Source: Amborella trichopoda (taxonomy: Eukaryota > Streptophyta > Magnoliopsida > Amborellales > Amborellaceae). Taken from it: a DNA stretch of 64,000 nt. The stretch lies in the NCBI RefSeq assembly GCF_000471905.2, contig NW_006500031.1:2404802-2468801 (forward strand), given 5' to 3'. The notes beneath the pieces were generated by a model, which saw only the letters and a program-made list of their open reading frames with translations, was not told where the DNA came from and did no database searches. Of this stretch, positions 11,728-25,500 are shown in pieces (within the stretch, counting starts at the first letter, position 1; each line of letters begins with the position of its first letter). Position numbers and translations under genes: made by a program.

Positions 11728-13400
11728 ATTTTTAAAGGACTGTACCCACTCTGTGTAAATTAACTCCATAAAGAATGCATTTATGTCAAAGTACACCTAG
11801 TGAAGAAGAACTGGGTAAACTTTTACCCCTGTGATCAAGAAACACACCCACCTCACTGAGCATGTTTCGCATGTACATGGGCCATTAGATTAATGGGTCA
11901 AAATAGTATTTCAAAATCTAAATCGGTGGGGCGGATCATTCTCCCACATATTTGTGTCAAATCACAGGATCGGTGATCTGAATCCTACCTAGTTATTGGT
12001 GATCTAGAAAAATATTAAAAATAAATAAAATAGGAATTTATGGATAGGGATTTAGAAGGGGCCTAAAAAAATTANNNNNNNNNNNNNNNNNNNNAATGGG
12101 GACAAATTAAATATTCCACCTCATATGAATATTTTGATATTTTTTTTCCTTTTTCTAATCACATATATCTATGTCATGTTTCTTTTCTATCATTCTTTGG
12201 CTTCTTCCTTGTTTTTTAGTTATTCTTTCTATTTGCTTTCTACTTGAGCAAAGAATTTTGGAAAGAAGAATGATCAACGGAAGTTGAGGCCATTAATTTA
12301 GAAATCCGGTGTCCTTTCCCTCTTATAACAAATGGGGTTGCACAATGTAAGACGTTTACCTTTAGTACAATCAACCCTAGTCATAAACAAAGGAATGGGC
12401 TCAACGTTAGATGGTCAGGTGGTATGGAGCCAAAAAATAAAGTGTTGAGTTCTATTTCTATCATAGATAGGTGATCCCTTCTTTATTGAACTACCAAAAA
12501 AAATTCATTAGATATGAAATCCGAGTACTAGAGCGGCATCATTTTTCTATACAAAATTTGAATAATTTTTTCTTAAAATTTAAGGGCATCCCTAATAATT
12601 GGATTTCATATATAATGACCAAGAGGCATTGTGGCCTTCTTGTACCAAAGAGAAATGGTCACATTATATACTTTTCTATGACAAGTCTCTAGCACATTCG
12701 TCCTTGCTTAAGGGGGGCAAAAACGCAAGGAATCTTTTGTTCAGGATGTTGTAAAAGCCAAGCACATGCTGGCACTTGCCTCAAATAAATAAACTAGTGA
12801 ACTACCTTAGCTTCTTTGAGATTGTTAGTGTGGGTGTGTGACCATGGGGCTTCACATGTGCTTATATTTTTTTATTTATTTTAATTGATATTTTCAAAAT
12901 ATTATATGTATTATTTGTTATTTATTTTGAAAACGGTTTTTAGAGAAGAAACATCTTTTCCAATACTTATCTTAAGGGATATTTTTTAAAGATTTCAAAA
13001 AAAAAGCAGAAAGCTGGAATAACTTCAAAAGTTTTAGAAAATAAAGTTTGTTGGGTTATGTAAGACCATCATAAAAGCTTGCTTCAGAGTTCTGAGAAAC
13101 ACTGGGTGTCTGCAATATACATTCCAACAATATCTCCTATTAAAGCCTGGGAGTCCACCATTCTTTTCGAACAAGAGATGATCTTTCTTTCTTAATAATT
13201 TCTTGCAATGCATGGTCACCCAAAATTTTGAGATGAATGGTAGGACACATGTTGCTAGGTGAGCAACCATCTCTTTCTGCTTTAGTTGGAGTAACGTGAA
13301 ATGCATGAAAATATAAGGTCTCTGTCAAAGTAATTGGCAAAAGCAACATAGAATGGCTATTGCCCTTCAAGGGTTTTTATATACAACTGATTCATGAAGA
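11728..13400. other. Intergenic stretch, no supported gene
   Basis: It contains the assembly gap and short open frames on both strands that match nothing I recognise. No polypyrimidine tracts or splice sites link them into a gene. A minus-strand stretch at 13034-13370 has mild coding flavour in two different frames and could be a decayed fragment. Confidence 0.5.
12075..12094. other. Assembly gap (20 N)
   Basis: Twenty consecutive N. A run of exactly 20 suggests a placeholder of unknown true size, so nearby distances should be treated with care. Confidence 0.98.
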
Positions 13401-13446
13401 CATAAAATCAAAAGCAATAAGCAAGAGTTTATGTGCATAACCGATT

Positions 13447-13698
13447 AATGAAGTTTACTTTAGAGGAGATGCAAGATAAGTGCATTTTTTTTCTATTTTA
13501 CATAAAGGTAAGATTTTATATGATAATATTCTCGATCTCAATAAATAACATTAATGAAGTTTAAATAACATTAATGAAGTTTACTTTGGAGGAGATACGA
13601 GAAAAGTGCATATTTTTTTATTTTACATGGAAGTGGGATTTTATATGATAATATTCTCAATCTCAATAAATAACATTAAGGTTTCTAAAGTGTCGACA
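13447..13698. repeat. 126-bp tandem duplication
   Basis: Two diverged copies begin AATGAAGTTTACTTT at 13447 and 13573. Both contain GGAGATRCRAGA and TTTTATATGATAATATTCTC and end in CAATAAATAACATTAA. No coding content. Confidence 0.8.
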
Positions 13699-13829
13699 CC
13701 TCCACAAACGAGGACATGGGTTTTTGGATCACAATAAATGCTTTTATTATTATATTTCAAGAAGCAATGGAAAAACACTGTTTTTTTTTTTTTTTTGGGT
13801 AATTCAATGGTGAAGACAGACCCCTATCT

Positions 13830-13937
13830 GTTTTTTCAAGTAGATTAGGAGTTAACTTTTTGAAAGCATTAGTGGGGTGGTGTGTTTTTTCAACTAGATT
13901 ACGAATTAACTTTTTGAAAGCATTAGTGGGGTGGTGT
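13830..13937. repeat. 54-bp tandem duplication
   Basis: Two copies (starts near 13830 and 13884) share GTTTTTTCAA and TTAACTTTTTGAAAGCATTA, with GTGGGGTGGTG at the end of each. Confidence 0.8.
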
Positions 13938-14249
13938 TTGTGGTGGGAATAAAAACGACAACAGTATGACTAACGTATAGGTTGCTACCACCACGACCCA
14001 ATCCCCTTTCTCAATAGTAAAATACGTCAAGGTTTTTAAAATGCTGAACCTGATGTTTGCTCATTTTCACAAATAGAACTAAAACAAACATAAGGGGCCT
14101 AAATTGGAAAGGTTGTACCCCTCTCATATCCACCTCAAGCCCTAAAAAAAAAAAGGCGTAAAATAGTAACTTTAATCCAACAAAATCTCATTTAAAAAGA
14201 GAAATTCATGCTACATCTCCCATAATTTTTATTTAAATACCGCCCCAAC

Positions 14250-14600
14250 ACTCCCCCCCCTTCTCAAATTTTTGTTTGTTACACGCTTATCTTCTTCTTT
14301 TTTTCAAGTTATCACTTCGAAGATTCAAAGTGATTAAACTACATTATAACTTCGGATCTTAAACTTCCAAAATCATTAATGATTTCAAATCTTGAAATTC
14401 CCCTCTCCCTCTCAAATTTTTGCTTGTTACGCGCTTATCTTTTTTATTTCCTTCAAGTTATCACTTCGAAGATTCGAAGTGATTAAACTACATTATAACT
14501 TCGGATCTTAAAAATCCACAGTATTGAGCCATACTTCGGATCTTAACTTCCAAAATCATTAATAATTTCAAATCTTGAAAATCCGACATCTTATTCTATG
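14250..14600. repeat. About 150-bp tandem duplication with CTTCGAAG dyads
   Basis: Two copies start near 14260 and 14410 with CTCAAATTTTTG. They share CAAGTTATCACTTCGAAGAT and ACATTATAACTTCGGATCTT. CTTCGGATCTT-like words continue irregularly to about 15200. CACTTCGAAGATTCGAAGTG near 14465 is a perfect inverted pair (CACTTCGAA-GA-TTCGAAGTG). Confidence 0.75.
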
Positions 14601-14937
14601 TGCATGACTTCGGATCTTCATACTTTGAAGTATGTCCCATATATATTACTTCATCTTCAAACTTTGAAGGCATAAGCAACTACAGATCTCGAAGATCCGA
14701 GGTGATCAACGCTCAAAAGAAAAAATATGTGGTAAATGCAAATGAGTTCTTCATTATCCAAAATCATAAAATCACTTTATGAGGTGGTGGCAAATCAAAA
14801 ATGGAACAAAAGAAAACAAGGAAATCCTAATAAATTTTTGACATACAAGCGTAAATTTCTCTCTTCAAAATTATTGAAATCAAAGATATGCATGGTATGA
14901 CCCAGCTTTGTCTCTAATATGGTCAAGAATGTATTTT

Positions 14938-15115
14938 CTATAAGTCCTAGACTTTATAGAAATAAAGTAAAGCCTCACCTCTAATCCTTGTCTAAAAAGC
15001 ATTTTGAGCATCAAAAATATTTATGATGACTCTAAAATCAATTTTCAACACCAACTATAAAATTTGAAGCTCAGAAAATGGTACCGATCTTGTGGATTCA
15101 TGAACACTTATTTTT
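14938..15115 (+). mobile_element. MITE superfamily, end type E, partial
   Basis: This starts with a CTATAAGTCCTAGACTTTAT end and AAGTAAAGCCTCACCTC, then the shared interior (CTATAAAATTTGAAGCTC). The right half is missing or too diverged to follow. A second type-E left half lies at 15448 and an inverted one at 56390. Confidence 0.55.
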
Positions 15116-15447
15116 AGAGTAAAATGAATGATCATCAAACTCTCAAGCCATATATATGACTTCATCTTCAAACTCTAAAGTCATAGGTGACTTCAAATCT
15201 TGAAGATCCAAAAAAAAAAACTAATTAGTAAAAAATAAATACGACTTGAAATCTTCATGATCTAAAATCATAAAATCACTTTATTAGGTGGGGGAAAATT
15301 GAAAATAGAAAAACAAAGCAAAAAAAGGCATTTTAATAAATTTTCGGGTGTACAAGTGTAAATTTCTCCTCTCAAAATTATCAAAATCAAAGAATCACTC
15401 GGTAAAGGATATCATGACCAACCCGCTTGTCTAATAAGGTAAAACTG

Positions 15448-15610
15448 CAGTTTCTATAATACCAAGGCTTAAACCAAAGTAAAGTCTCACCTCAAATCCT
15501 CACTTTGGACAATGAAAATCTCTTTTACAGCTCTAAAATCAATTTTTAACACCGATTGTGAAATTTAAAGCTCAACAAATATTGTGAATCTTTACAAAAT
15601 AGATAGATGC
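15448..15610 (+). mobile_element. MITE superfamily, end type E, partial
   Basis: AAGTAAAGTCTCACCTCAAA and the following interior match the copy at 14938, including TCTAAAATCAATTTTTAACA. It breaks off before the core dyad. Confidence 0.5.
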
Positions 15611-15680
15611 ATTCGCGTACACTATTATCGAAAAAATTTGGAGGTGCTTCTACTTTGATTATTTATGATTGCACCTTGTA

Positions 15681-16056
15681 TGTGCGGTTTGTATAGAGCT
15701 TAGGCTCTAAACAATCAAATTAAGGTCTGCCTTAATATAGGGTCAAGAAATCTTTTTGATAGCCTTAAAAAATATTTTCTATCTTTATTTATAAAGTTTA
15801 AAGCCTCAAAAGTAGTGTAGATCAAGAGATTTATGAAAACTTGAAAATCTTGAAAATTGGTGATTCAAAAATCCGTTATAAAATATACTATTTTCAAAAA
15901 TAAAATCTATTTTTTTTCTCATGTCCCTGAATCTTGATGTCAAGATGATCAATTTGAAAATATTTGGACATCAAAACAACCTCTTATAGTGAATTTTTGA
16001 GGTAGGCTCTAGTTTGATTGTTTAGAGCCTCGGTTCTATATAAACTTTTCCCTTAC
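15681..16056 (+). mobile_element. MITE superfamily, end type B, full length
   Basis: The left end has GGTTTGTATAGAGC, TTAGGCTCTAAACAATC; the right end has the inverse, GATTGTTTAGAGCCTCGG then TATATAAAC. The interior has CTTGAAAATCTTGAAAATTG and GATGATCAATTTG. No clear target duplication. It lies just upstream of the tomosyn promoter. Confidence 0.75.
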
Positions 16057-16269
16057 ATAAAAGCTATTTCGAAAAAAATTACATCAAAGCCAGCGGCATA
16101 CCTCCGACCAAACCTACGTGGCAAGAACCGACCAAGGCCATTCCCGTTACCCTTTCATTAAAAAAACTACTTAATTGGTATTGATCTGCCCATTTTTGAT
16201 TCGCAAACCGTTTCGCAGCACGTCGATCGTTATTAAGACCGTCATCAATGCTACATCCAAGTGGGCGCA

Positions 16270-16420
16270 TCTCGCTACACGTGTCATCTTTGATTTCCCC
16301 TTATAAAAGCGGGAAAAATGTTTAAGGCCTCTTTCCACTCTCTGCTCGCCACGTGTCCTTCGCTTTCTCTTTTAGTACAAGAGAGAGAGAGAGAGAGAGA
16401 GAGAGACTAACTTCTCTCTT
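16270..16420 (+). promoter_or_regulatory. Tomosyn core promoter: G-box, TATA box, G-box, GA tract
   Basis: A CACGTG G-box at 16278-16283 is followed by TATAAAA at 16302-16308. A second G-box, in the context CCACGTGTCC, lies at 16350-16355, and a (GA)n tract at about 16381-16406 falls in the expected 5' leader. The spacing puts transcription start near 16330-16340 (inference). G-boxes are typical targets of plant bZIP and bHLH factors; their use here is not shown by sequence alone. Confidence 0.55.
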
Positions 16421-16599
16421 TTGATTATCGTTTTCTTATTTGTTTTTTTCGATCGAGCAAGCGGATCCATCAAAGCAGAGGAACCTGTGCTCTTCTTTCT
16501 CCATTTTTTATTGAAGAAACTGGAAGTCTTGGATATCATTTCTTGTTGAGAGATAACCTTAAAAGTCTTTTGTAGAGCAAGAAACTTGGAAGCCCTAAA

Positions 16600-19500
16600 A
16601 TGTTGAAGAAACTGGTAGCGATTGCCTCTAAAAAGGTATTTATGCTCTGAATTCTCTGCAATTAGAGTGTTTATTTTACTTGGTTCACTTTGTTTTGATC
16701 CAGATCGGTTTTATCATGAATTCCCTGAGTCAGCTGGTTTTTAAATGCTTTTCTCAGTTCCTCTGTTACTTTTAGAGACTCTTCTGTTTTTTTTTTCATC
16801 TGAAAGTTTATATTATTTTAGTATCTGAGAGTTTCTTATGGATTCAGTGTTCGTGAATTTAACCTAGGTATTTTTTGTTTTAGTTTTGTTCTCAATTATT
16901 TCCAGTCATATGCGTTACTCTTTAGAGGATTTTTTTTGTATCACTCAAGTGTGAAGAACTGTGTTTTTTTGAGCTTATGCATAGCATTTGATCCATGATT
17001 TGTGTGTTTTGGCTTTCTTATTCTATGATCCTCAATTACATCTGTTACTTTTTGAAATACTTTTCTGATATGGATTAAGTTCGCAGGATTTGAGAAATAC
17101 TCTTATCTCAGTTCCTGCAAAGAGCAAACGTTTGATCCAAGATTGTTTATTTCTGAAAATATCACCAATTCGCTGTGAATTTCAATCTGGTCTAGATAAT
17201 TAAGGTGCATAATCTATATGAAACAAGGAAGAAGAAGTTCTGTCTTGACTGTAAATGAAAATTTCCCTGCTAATCAGCATTATAGAATTTCGTTAAAGAG
17301 TAGTTCTCTTCTAAACCTTATTTATTTGATCCCAGAAGAAGAGCTTAAGCGCATAATACTATACAAATTTCAAAAAAATGAAAATAAAATCATTTAACCT
17401 GTTTTTAATTTGTTTATTTGTTTAGTTATTTTCCAGTTCTGGTTGATCACGTTTTAACTCTTGTCTTTTTTATCCTTAAGCATGAATTAAAGAGATAAAT
17501 TGATCGCCCTTAGCCATATCACGCAGATGTTGTGCCAAAAGGGTATCTCTCTTGACCGTCCGATTGGGCGGTCAGTCAGTGGATGACATTATTTTCCTTT
17601 TTTAGTCTTTTTGACGTCTCGTCACATTAATGTGCGTGGATCTGTTTGGTCGTAGATACATGTCGATATCTGAAAAGGATTGAAAAAATACTTAGGGATA
17701 AACTTTATCTATTTCACCGTATCAGTTATTTAGCTATAAAATATAAAGTGGATTTGGAATCGGCACCGGGCCAAAAATATTATACGCTCATGGGATTATA
17801 TTGTACATTTACTCCTTAAGGTACGATATCATCTACGAGTAATTTTAGGACCCCAAATTTGGGGGACGTGACCTCTTCATCCATTAGATTATCATCAATG
17901 AAAAGCCTCCAAGCACTTGAAAAAAGCAATGCCTCAAGATCAAATAAAACCTCCATGTACTTGAAAAACATAATGTCTCTAGATTAAATAGAGACCATCT
18001 ACTAGTTTAGAGAGTTAGATCAAAGTGTTAGAAAATTCAAAAATCTATTTTTTTTTGTTTGAGAATAATAATCTAGTGATTCTTAGGTGGTTCCCAAAAT
18101 TTCATATTGAAAAAATCCTCTCAAAATAGGTTATCTAACCGGGTAGATGTATACTATGTTCCTGTGGGAGCATAGCATTCACGCTTGTCTATCTATTTCA
18201 AATGAATACACATAATTTCCCGTTTCCCACTCTGTATATTATCATTTCATTCCTGGGTAAAATCCAAGCTGGGTGTATTTTTAGGACCCCAAAGTTTGGG
18301 GCTATAACCACTTGAACCTTGTGACCAATCCTAAAAACGAAAAAAAAATAAAGGGACTCCATATGTGCGCTCGAAAATGTTGTAAGATTGAAGAGACCAT
18401 CAATTTTCATTTGGTTGGATCCAAGTGTTTAAGAACAGCAAATTCTAATTTTATTTAAATATTCATCTAGTAATTATTGGTTGAATCCTAAAACAAATTC
18501 TCCAAAGCAGATTTGCTCGCAGCATGTTCAAGGGGAGCAAAGCTATACGCGCTCATGCATTTTTTTATTTTGACCGGCGTATCTGCATTCATAATGTAGA
18601 GGTTATCAAGAAATAATTTATTAATAATTATACGAGTTTTTATCAATCTTTTCTATTCATTTGTAGAAAAAAATATTTTAGTAACGCTCAAATATTCTAT
18701 TCGTACAATGAATTCGCCTTGCCCAATCTTGGCCGTGTATACGACTAAACTTTGATGGCTGTGAATGAGGTAGACTTTACACATGTATGGAGATATGTGT
18801 ATCGTGTCATCGCACGTGCAGGATGCGGGTAATTTGAAGTTTGAAAGTGTGGTCAAATTAATGACATACTTTAAAGTATATGTGTAAGGTACTATATATA
18901 GATTATATAATATTTATATAAATATTATTTTATTTTTGAACGAGATCTGAAGCGACCCATCTGATCGACCTGGATCTAATTGGGACCCAAATCCCCTACC
19001 TAATTTAGATCCAGATTGGTAACTCCTCATCTAATTGGGACCCAAATTCCCTACGTACTGATTTACATCGAGATTGGTAATTCCTCATCCGGATGTGACC
19101 ATCATGACTAGGAATATAGCCAGTTTTTCAAGCACTACGCTAAAAATGACTGTTACGACAGTTCTATAGATTTACTCACAAGTGAGGCCGTAGTCTAAGT
19201 TGGGTAATTGACTACAGTTGAGGATTACATTTAATATAAGAAGTTCATCTCTTTTTTGGTTTTCAAACAAAGATGTTTATCTCTTCTTGAAGGGACACAA
19301 TAGTGATGAGGATTGATGTTTTGTATTTTGAGGAAATAGATCTTTCAAGGTGAAGTAAAAAAGACGACTTTGGATGACCGTTAAAAGCTTGAAGAGCCGA
19401 AAGACTAGAGGAGTTGTCTTGAGAGGTTGACTTGATGGACTCGGCTCCTGCGGGGTTCGGGGGCGGTAGCTTCGGATATATCCGTACATGAGATTCGATA

Positions 19501-22500
19501 TATTTGGGACTTAATATATATCCATACAATGGTATTTCGGTAATTTGTACCAGGGACTCGATATATATTGTTGATATATATTGTTGCGATTGGGGTTCAT
19601 CCAAAGTTAAGGGTTAAGGGAAAAACGTACATCTCTTTATAATTAGATAAAAACATAAAGACATGAGGAGGAAAAAGTATTGTAACCCTATTCTCCGTTG
19701 CCAGTAAAGAAGCTCTAATCTCCCATGAACATAGGCACGTTGTCGAATCATATATCCTGTGGACGTAGGCACATTGCCGAACCACATATATCTTTCCGTT
19801 ATAGTTGATTGCCTTTTTTTTTTGTGTTTATTTCTTTTTTCTTGTTTTTTGTGGATTGCTTTTCGTTTCTATAAATAGTTTAAACTTATTCGTAATGGGC
19901 AAAATGGGATATGTTTATGTAAAACCGTTGGAGCTATTCAAAGTTAGCACGTACTAAGGGACGAATGCAGTTTTTTGGGGATTCATGGCCTGTGCATGAG
20001 GATATAAGTGGGCCTTGCATCAGCGGATGCCACAACTTTGATCGAAGTAACTATTTTATGGGTGTCGTTTATATAAGGTGTCAACCTTAAACAATCCAAT
20101 TAAGTAGCTCGATGTATTTTTACTGTCAAAAATTTAAGTGATGATGTCAAAAACTACTTCACGTCTAACTATGAAATTTAAAACTCAATAAATGGTATAG
20201 ATTGAACAGATCTACATAGGAATGAAATTTTTGAGAATGGATTGTCGATAATGTATTACAAGATGTACTATTTTTTATGCTTTAAAATCTTTATTCTTTT
20301 CACATCTATACATCTTGATATCCAAATGATCAATTATAGGGTTTTTCAGTATCAAAACAATCATTTGGATGGATTTTTTATGGGTGACTTTTTTTTATAA
20401 TTTATATGTACTTTTGCCTTGATTTATTGAGCTCTTATAATATAGGCTCCTCTAGGAGCACATTAGATATCCATTTCTTGAGAACCTGCTTTAGAGGGTT
20501 TTTTGAATTTGACATTTTGGAAACCAAGTAAGATTCACTAGATGATTATTTTCAAAAGAAAAAATTTTAATTTTAGGTTTTTCAACACTTGGATCTCATC
20601 TTCAAAAATTATATCTCTATTTTAAATCTCGAGACATTATTTTTTTGAAATACATTTTTGGATAGTCTGTATTCAATCTCGAGACATTATCTTTTTGAAG
20701 TGCATAGCTAAGCCTTTGGAGATATTCTCAAGTTTCGATTAGGTGCACGTATTATACTCCTGTGGGATCATAAGCAGAAGACTAACTTGTAAATATTTTT
20801 TGATATGCAATTCTAGAAAACATCTAAGATCACTAGATGATTATATCAAAATGAAAAAAAAAAAAAATATTTGAATTTTGAGTTTTTTTAGCACTTAGAT
20901 CTCACTAAAAAATTGGACAATTTCTATTGAATCTTGAGGCATCAATTTTTTCAAGCGCATCGAGAAGGCCATTTGAACAAAAAAATTATTTAGTACCCAA
21001 TATAGGTTGAAGAAGTTAAATCTCCAAAAATTGAGGACTTAAAAATACTCGAAGGAGTAAATGGGCAGTATGCTTCTTTCGAAGCAGTAAATGGGCAGTA
21101 TGCTTCTTTCGAAGGAGTAAATGGGCAGTATGCTTCTCCCAGTTATTTCGAAGCATAGTTTTACCCGAAGGAGTAAATGGGCAGTATGCTTCTTTCGAAG
21201 CATGAAATCTTCTGCCCCAGTTATTACGTCAAACCCATGCTGTAGGCTCTGACACGGTGCACAAGCACTTTTTAATGGTTCTAATTGAACCAGCGTCTTC
21301 TAAAGGTCAAAATTGAATTTTATTTTTTATTTTAGATTTTTTTGTTTAAAAATAATGTTAATATAAAATTTGGGCTTTAGCTTATTTTTATGTTTATTGA
21401 ATAAAAACAAACAAAATATTTTGCATAAAAATATTGATCAAAATAAATATAGGGGTGTTTTAGTTTTTATTTAAATTATTTATATTTAGCTATATTTATA
21501 AAAATGTATATAACCCAAAATTCAGATAAAGTATAAAAATTAAAACATAAAACTGATTGTTGGCCGTTGGATACTGTGAAATCTCAACTTGCCCGTCCAC
21601 ATGATAAGGACGGGATGAGTTTTCCTCTACGAAGACGATTGTTCCTGAATTGCAACTTGCTTTTAGAATTCCATGGCTATTGGGCAAATTAGACTGGGCT
21701 TAGTTTCCGTATGAAATGCTTCATTTCAGTCTATATCACTCCATGCGCATGGATGGTCGGGATCTATTTTCCTTATTAACCGTTTAATCTGAACCTGAAA
21801 GTCAGATTAAGAAGTGATGGCAAACTTTTAAAACAAACAATATCAGTGAAGGAGACTTCCTACTAGACTCTAATTTTAAACCATTGAACCCATCCCAGGT
21901 ACCATTTCAAGACATTATCAAGGGATAAATACACTGTAGTGATAATCACACAAAATGAATTTTGTATTATTTAATCAGTCCTAACAATGATCCATAAACA
22001 TTGCAATTTCGAAATGAAGGCTTTGAAGATCTCTAACGGCAGATGAAAACCTCCGAATAAGTTCATTTTGCATGTTTTTACTTATAAAAACCATGTATTT
22101 TCTCTCTTCGTTTCTCACTAAAAACTAAACTTTGAATTAATGAGCTGAACAAAGAAGTGGAGCACTAATGGTTAAAAGTTAACAAATCATTTCGCCTTCT
22201 GATGATATTTGTGTTTTCATCCAGGACGTTGTTTTGGACTTCAGTTACTTCCTACTGATATGTATTTTATCCAAAATCCAATGACTTGCTCTTTTTAAAT
22301 GTAGTATGCTTGATTATCATCTGGAGACATCTTTGCTGCCTTTTGCTTGCATTGGATTTAGAAGGTGGCAGAAAATCTGTTTCATTTTCGTTTGTTCCTG
22401 CGTTTGGGGGCACAAGAAACATCATCTATGTGCACAGAAGTCTTTTTTTGGGTGAATTGCACAGAAAATCTTTGTCACTGGTAGTAACATAACTTGCTGT

Positions 22501-25500
22501 AACATAAAATATTTTACAGCAATTTAGAGTATTCCCAGCCAGTTTCTCAAGGCTCAATTTTGGAGGGACTCCAGTTCTTAGGCCACACCGTCATCTTATT
22601 GTTATCCTTTTACTAAGTACTATGCTTTATGTGGTTACTTGTATTGAATATCTTGTATATCAAAACTTATCATAAAAAGTATCAATATTGTACATTGCCA
22701 AAACCTAACTGGGCTGCTTATTAGTAAACTGCTATTTATCTCCAGCAAAATTAAAGTGATTCATATTTCATCTTCTTTTTTTTCTTTTTTGGTAGACTAC
22801 AGTGGGTGGTCTTGGACCTTATGATGTAAATCCACGTCTTGTTTATCATTATGGGATACCAGAAGGATCTGAAACTTTAGCTTTGGACTCTATTCAGAAT
22901 ATTCTTGCGATTTCTACCAAGTAAGTATTTTGCGTACATGACCATGGCATGGCTTTAGCAATGATATTAATCTTTCTTCTTCCTCCAGTTATCAAGGATG
23001 TTTGGACCACTTTGTGTACAATAAATGACTTGTTATGGAACTAAATTCAAAAAAAGATGTCCACAAATGCAGATAGAAAATGGGTGCATTGGAGATAAAC
23101 ACTATACTAACATTATAGGGTATTCATGCAATTTCTACCAAGTAATTGCTTCTCTTACCAGTGTAATATGCATGTAGCAGTGACATTAGTCTTTCTTCTA
23201 ATTTGCTTCATTATCAGAGATGATTTATTGTGCTTTGCATATAAGCAAGGGAAATTTATTAAAGTACCCGTACGAGATCAACTGTTCAATACTTTACCCA
23301 ATTGCAACTATTCGAAGTCATCAACATGTGTATTTTGATGGGTATTTTGAAATACCAAAAGATATTGGCAGAATGTCAGATAACTCATCTCTCATGGCAT
23401 TTTGGATAACTTTCCTTATAATCGATGGCTTGTTATGGATTTAAATTTAATTGAAGATGGCCACAGAATGCAGATATGTAATAGGTAGACTGGATAAATA
23501 ATAGCATAGGTTTTGTTTGGAAAGGTGACCACAACATGAACATCTTTGACTTTTGGTGCATAAATTGCTATGGCTGACTGAGTTAGACAATACCTGAAGT
23601 ACTTTGTTTCAGTTGATAACTGCAAAGTTACCTAAAATTCATTTCAATAATTATTTCAGTAGGATACACTTGACTAGTCTCCTCCATAGATAAGCCTTGC
23701 AATTTGCACATATTTGTTCTCGGAGCTTCACGTTACAGTTCTCTCATGAATTGCTTAATGCATCAAATTTTGTTGGAGGACCTGAATATTTGCATATGAG
23801 GATCTATGTTTTCTAGGCTGTCAATTGGAGCTGATGAACCTTGTTTCTTACAGGGATGGTCGAATCAAATTGGTTGGTGTAGATCAAGCTCAAGTTTTAC
23901 TGGAGTCTACTGAAGGAGCCCCTAGCAAGTTTCTTCAGGTTTTCCATCTATTTTAATCTGCAAAAAACTACATTAGTAAAAATGTCTCATAACCACCGCC
24001 CATTGATAGGCACCTCATGGTTTGCTTCGTTTTATTGCTTATTACTTGTTCTTCATATCAAGTAATGGAGTGTTTTTTTTCCCTAGCTTGTTATGTTAAA
24101 ATGTTTTGTATTTTTCTTGACTATTTGCCTCCATTTCTTTATCTATTAAGATGACATTAAGTTCACCATTTCCTTATAACTCCTGGCCCGTTCCAAATGA
24201 TTGGGGCATTTCTCAGTTACACAATGAAGACGGCCTAGGAAAAGCTGAGTCGAATTTCTTCTGCATGATCTGTTTTTTCCAAATTAATTTCCCAAAAGTA
24301 AGTTATACATGATATTCCAAGGCCATGACCTTGGTTTAGGAGAAGAATGAATAGATAGCTATAACCTCATTAGAAAAATTGATGGACTAGAGCTACCAGA
24401 TGTGGTAGGTACCCGGCGGGAGACAATATTGAGTGATATGAAGTCTGCATTCTTGTAATCATAATTGCGATATTGAAATCATCATTTAGCGAAATGCAAT
24501 TTAGCAATCAAAATTTTGACATTGGAAACAATATTAGTTGCATTATATGAAAGCTATTAGTTTTTATTGTATAAAAGCTAGTAAATCATTGTAGGGGGTT
24601 ATTTCTGTGCGCATCTTTGTCTTTGCCACCGTCAAGTATTATTTTCTATTCTTGAGGAAGTTTCCATTGCTTTTTCATGGAAATCATTTTATCATTTTTC
24701 TATGTAGTTATTGTCTTCCTTTGGTAGTCCATGTCATCAGTACAACCATTCATGTTAGCTCTCATAACTTATAGTGTGTTTTGAATTGCTTGAAAACTGA
24801 ATCACAGTGTCATGCTGTCATGGAAAGGGACATCGTATATTATTTTGAAAAGCTAGAACCTCTTTCTAGCTATTGCCCAAATGCCACTACAGTACCGTTG
24901 GCTTTCTTTTTTACAGGATTTTTTTCCTAACCTGTTGCAAACAAAGCATTGTTACTCTGATCTCATCATTCACTTGTGACTTGACAGTTTCTGGAGAATC
25001 AAGGAATCCTCTTGAATGTAACCACCAAAAATCAAATCGAGGTAAGTCCCTTCTAATTAATCAGTCGTTACGCAGAACCAACCATAACAAAAGCAAGTGC
25101 TTTGATGTGAGGTGGATTTTTGAACCATGTATATTCCGTAACTGCTGTTTTAGCCTTTCTTAGTAATCAGAAGAGAATGTGTTCTGAAAGGACTCTTGAA
25201 AAGTTTCACATTATTGATATATAAATTTATAATAAAAAAACTTGATAGCTTCGAGATTGATATGATACTCAGAATGAGGCGTATAACTGAAACCAATACA
25301 AACACAAACAACAATAGGTATGTTGGATTTTGATTCCAAAGATTCTGTTCCGAGTTTCTGCTCAAGGATTTCCATATCTTGTCTTGGAATGTGGCTGAAC
25401 TTTGATGGTTTGCTATTTTTAGCCTTTGATAAATGTGCTCCAACTCTCTATGTTGATTGTTTTGATTCAATGAATGCATCTAAAATATTTGCAAAAGTGA

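Larger units (their letters stand above)
16636..22795 (+). other. Intron 1 of the tomosyn gene (6.2 kb), repeat-laden
   Basis: By far the longest intron of the gene. It holds one type-C MITE, four copies of a second repeat family (D), two small tandem repeats and otherwise AT-rich sequence. I saw no extra exon that fits the protein family. Plant first introns often carry regulatory sequence, but no specific element is recognised here. Confidence 0.65.

Noticed and set aside
12471-12692. A 73-codon plus-strand open frame
   Set aside because: No recognisable family, no splice context, and it begins in ordinary AT-rich intergenic DNA.
13034-13370. Minus-strand peptide with an HPVFLRTLKQAF stretch resembling part of a cullin
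   Set aside because: The similarity is short, the surrounding residues do not fit, and coding flavour is split over two frames. At most a decayed fragment.
19263-19604. A 113-codon minus-strand open frame in tomosyn intron 1
   Set aside because: Composition and lack of homologous motifs suggest chance. ATATATCC-type repeats contribute to it.
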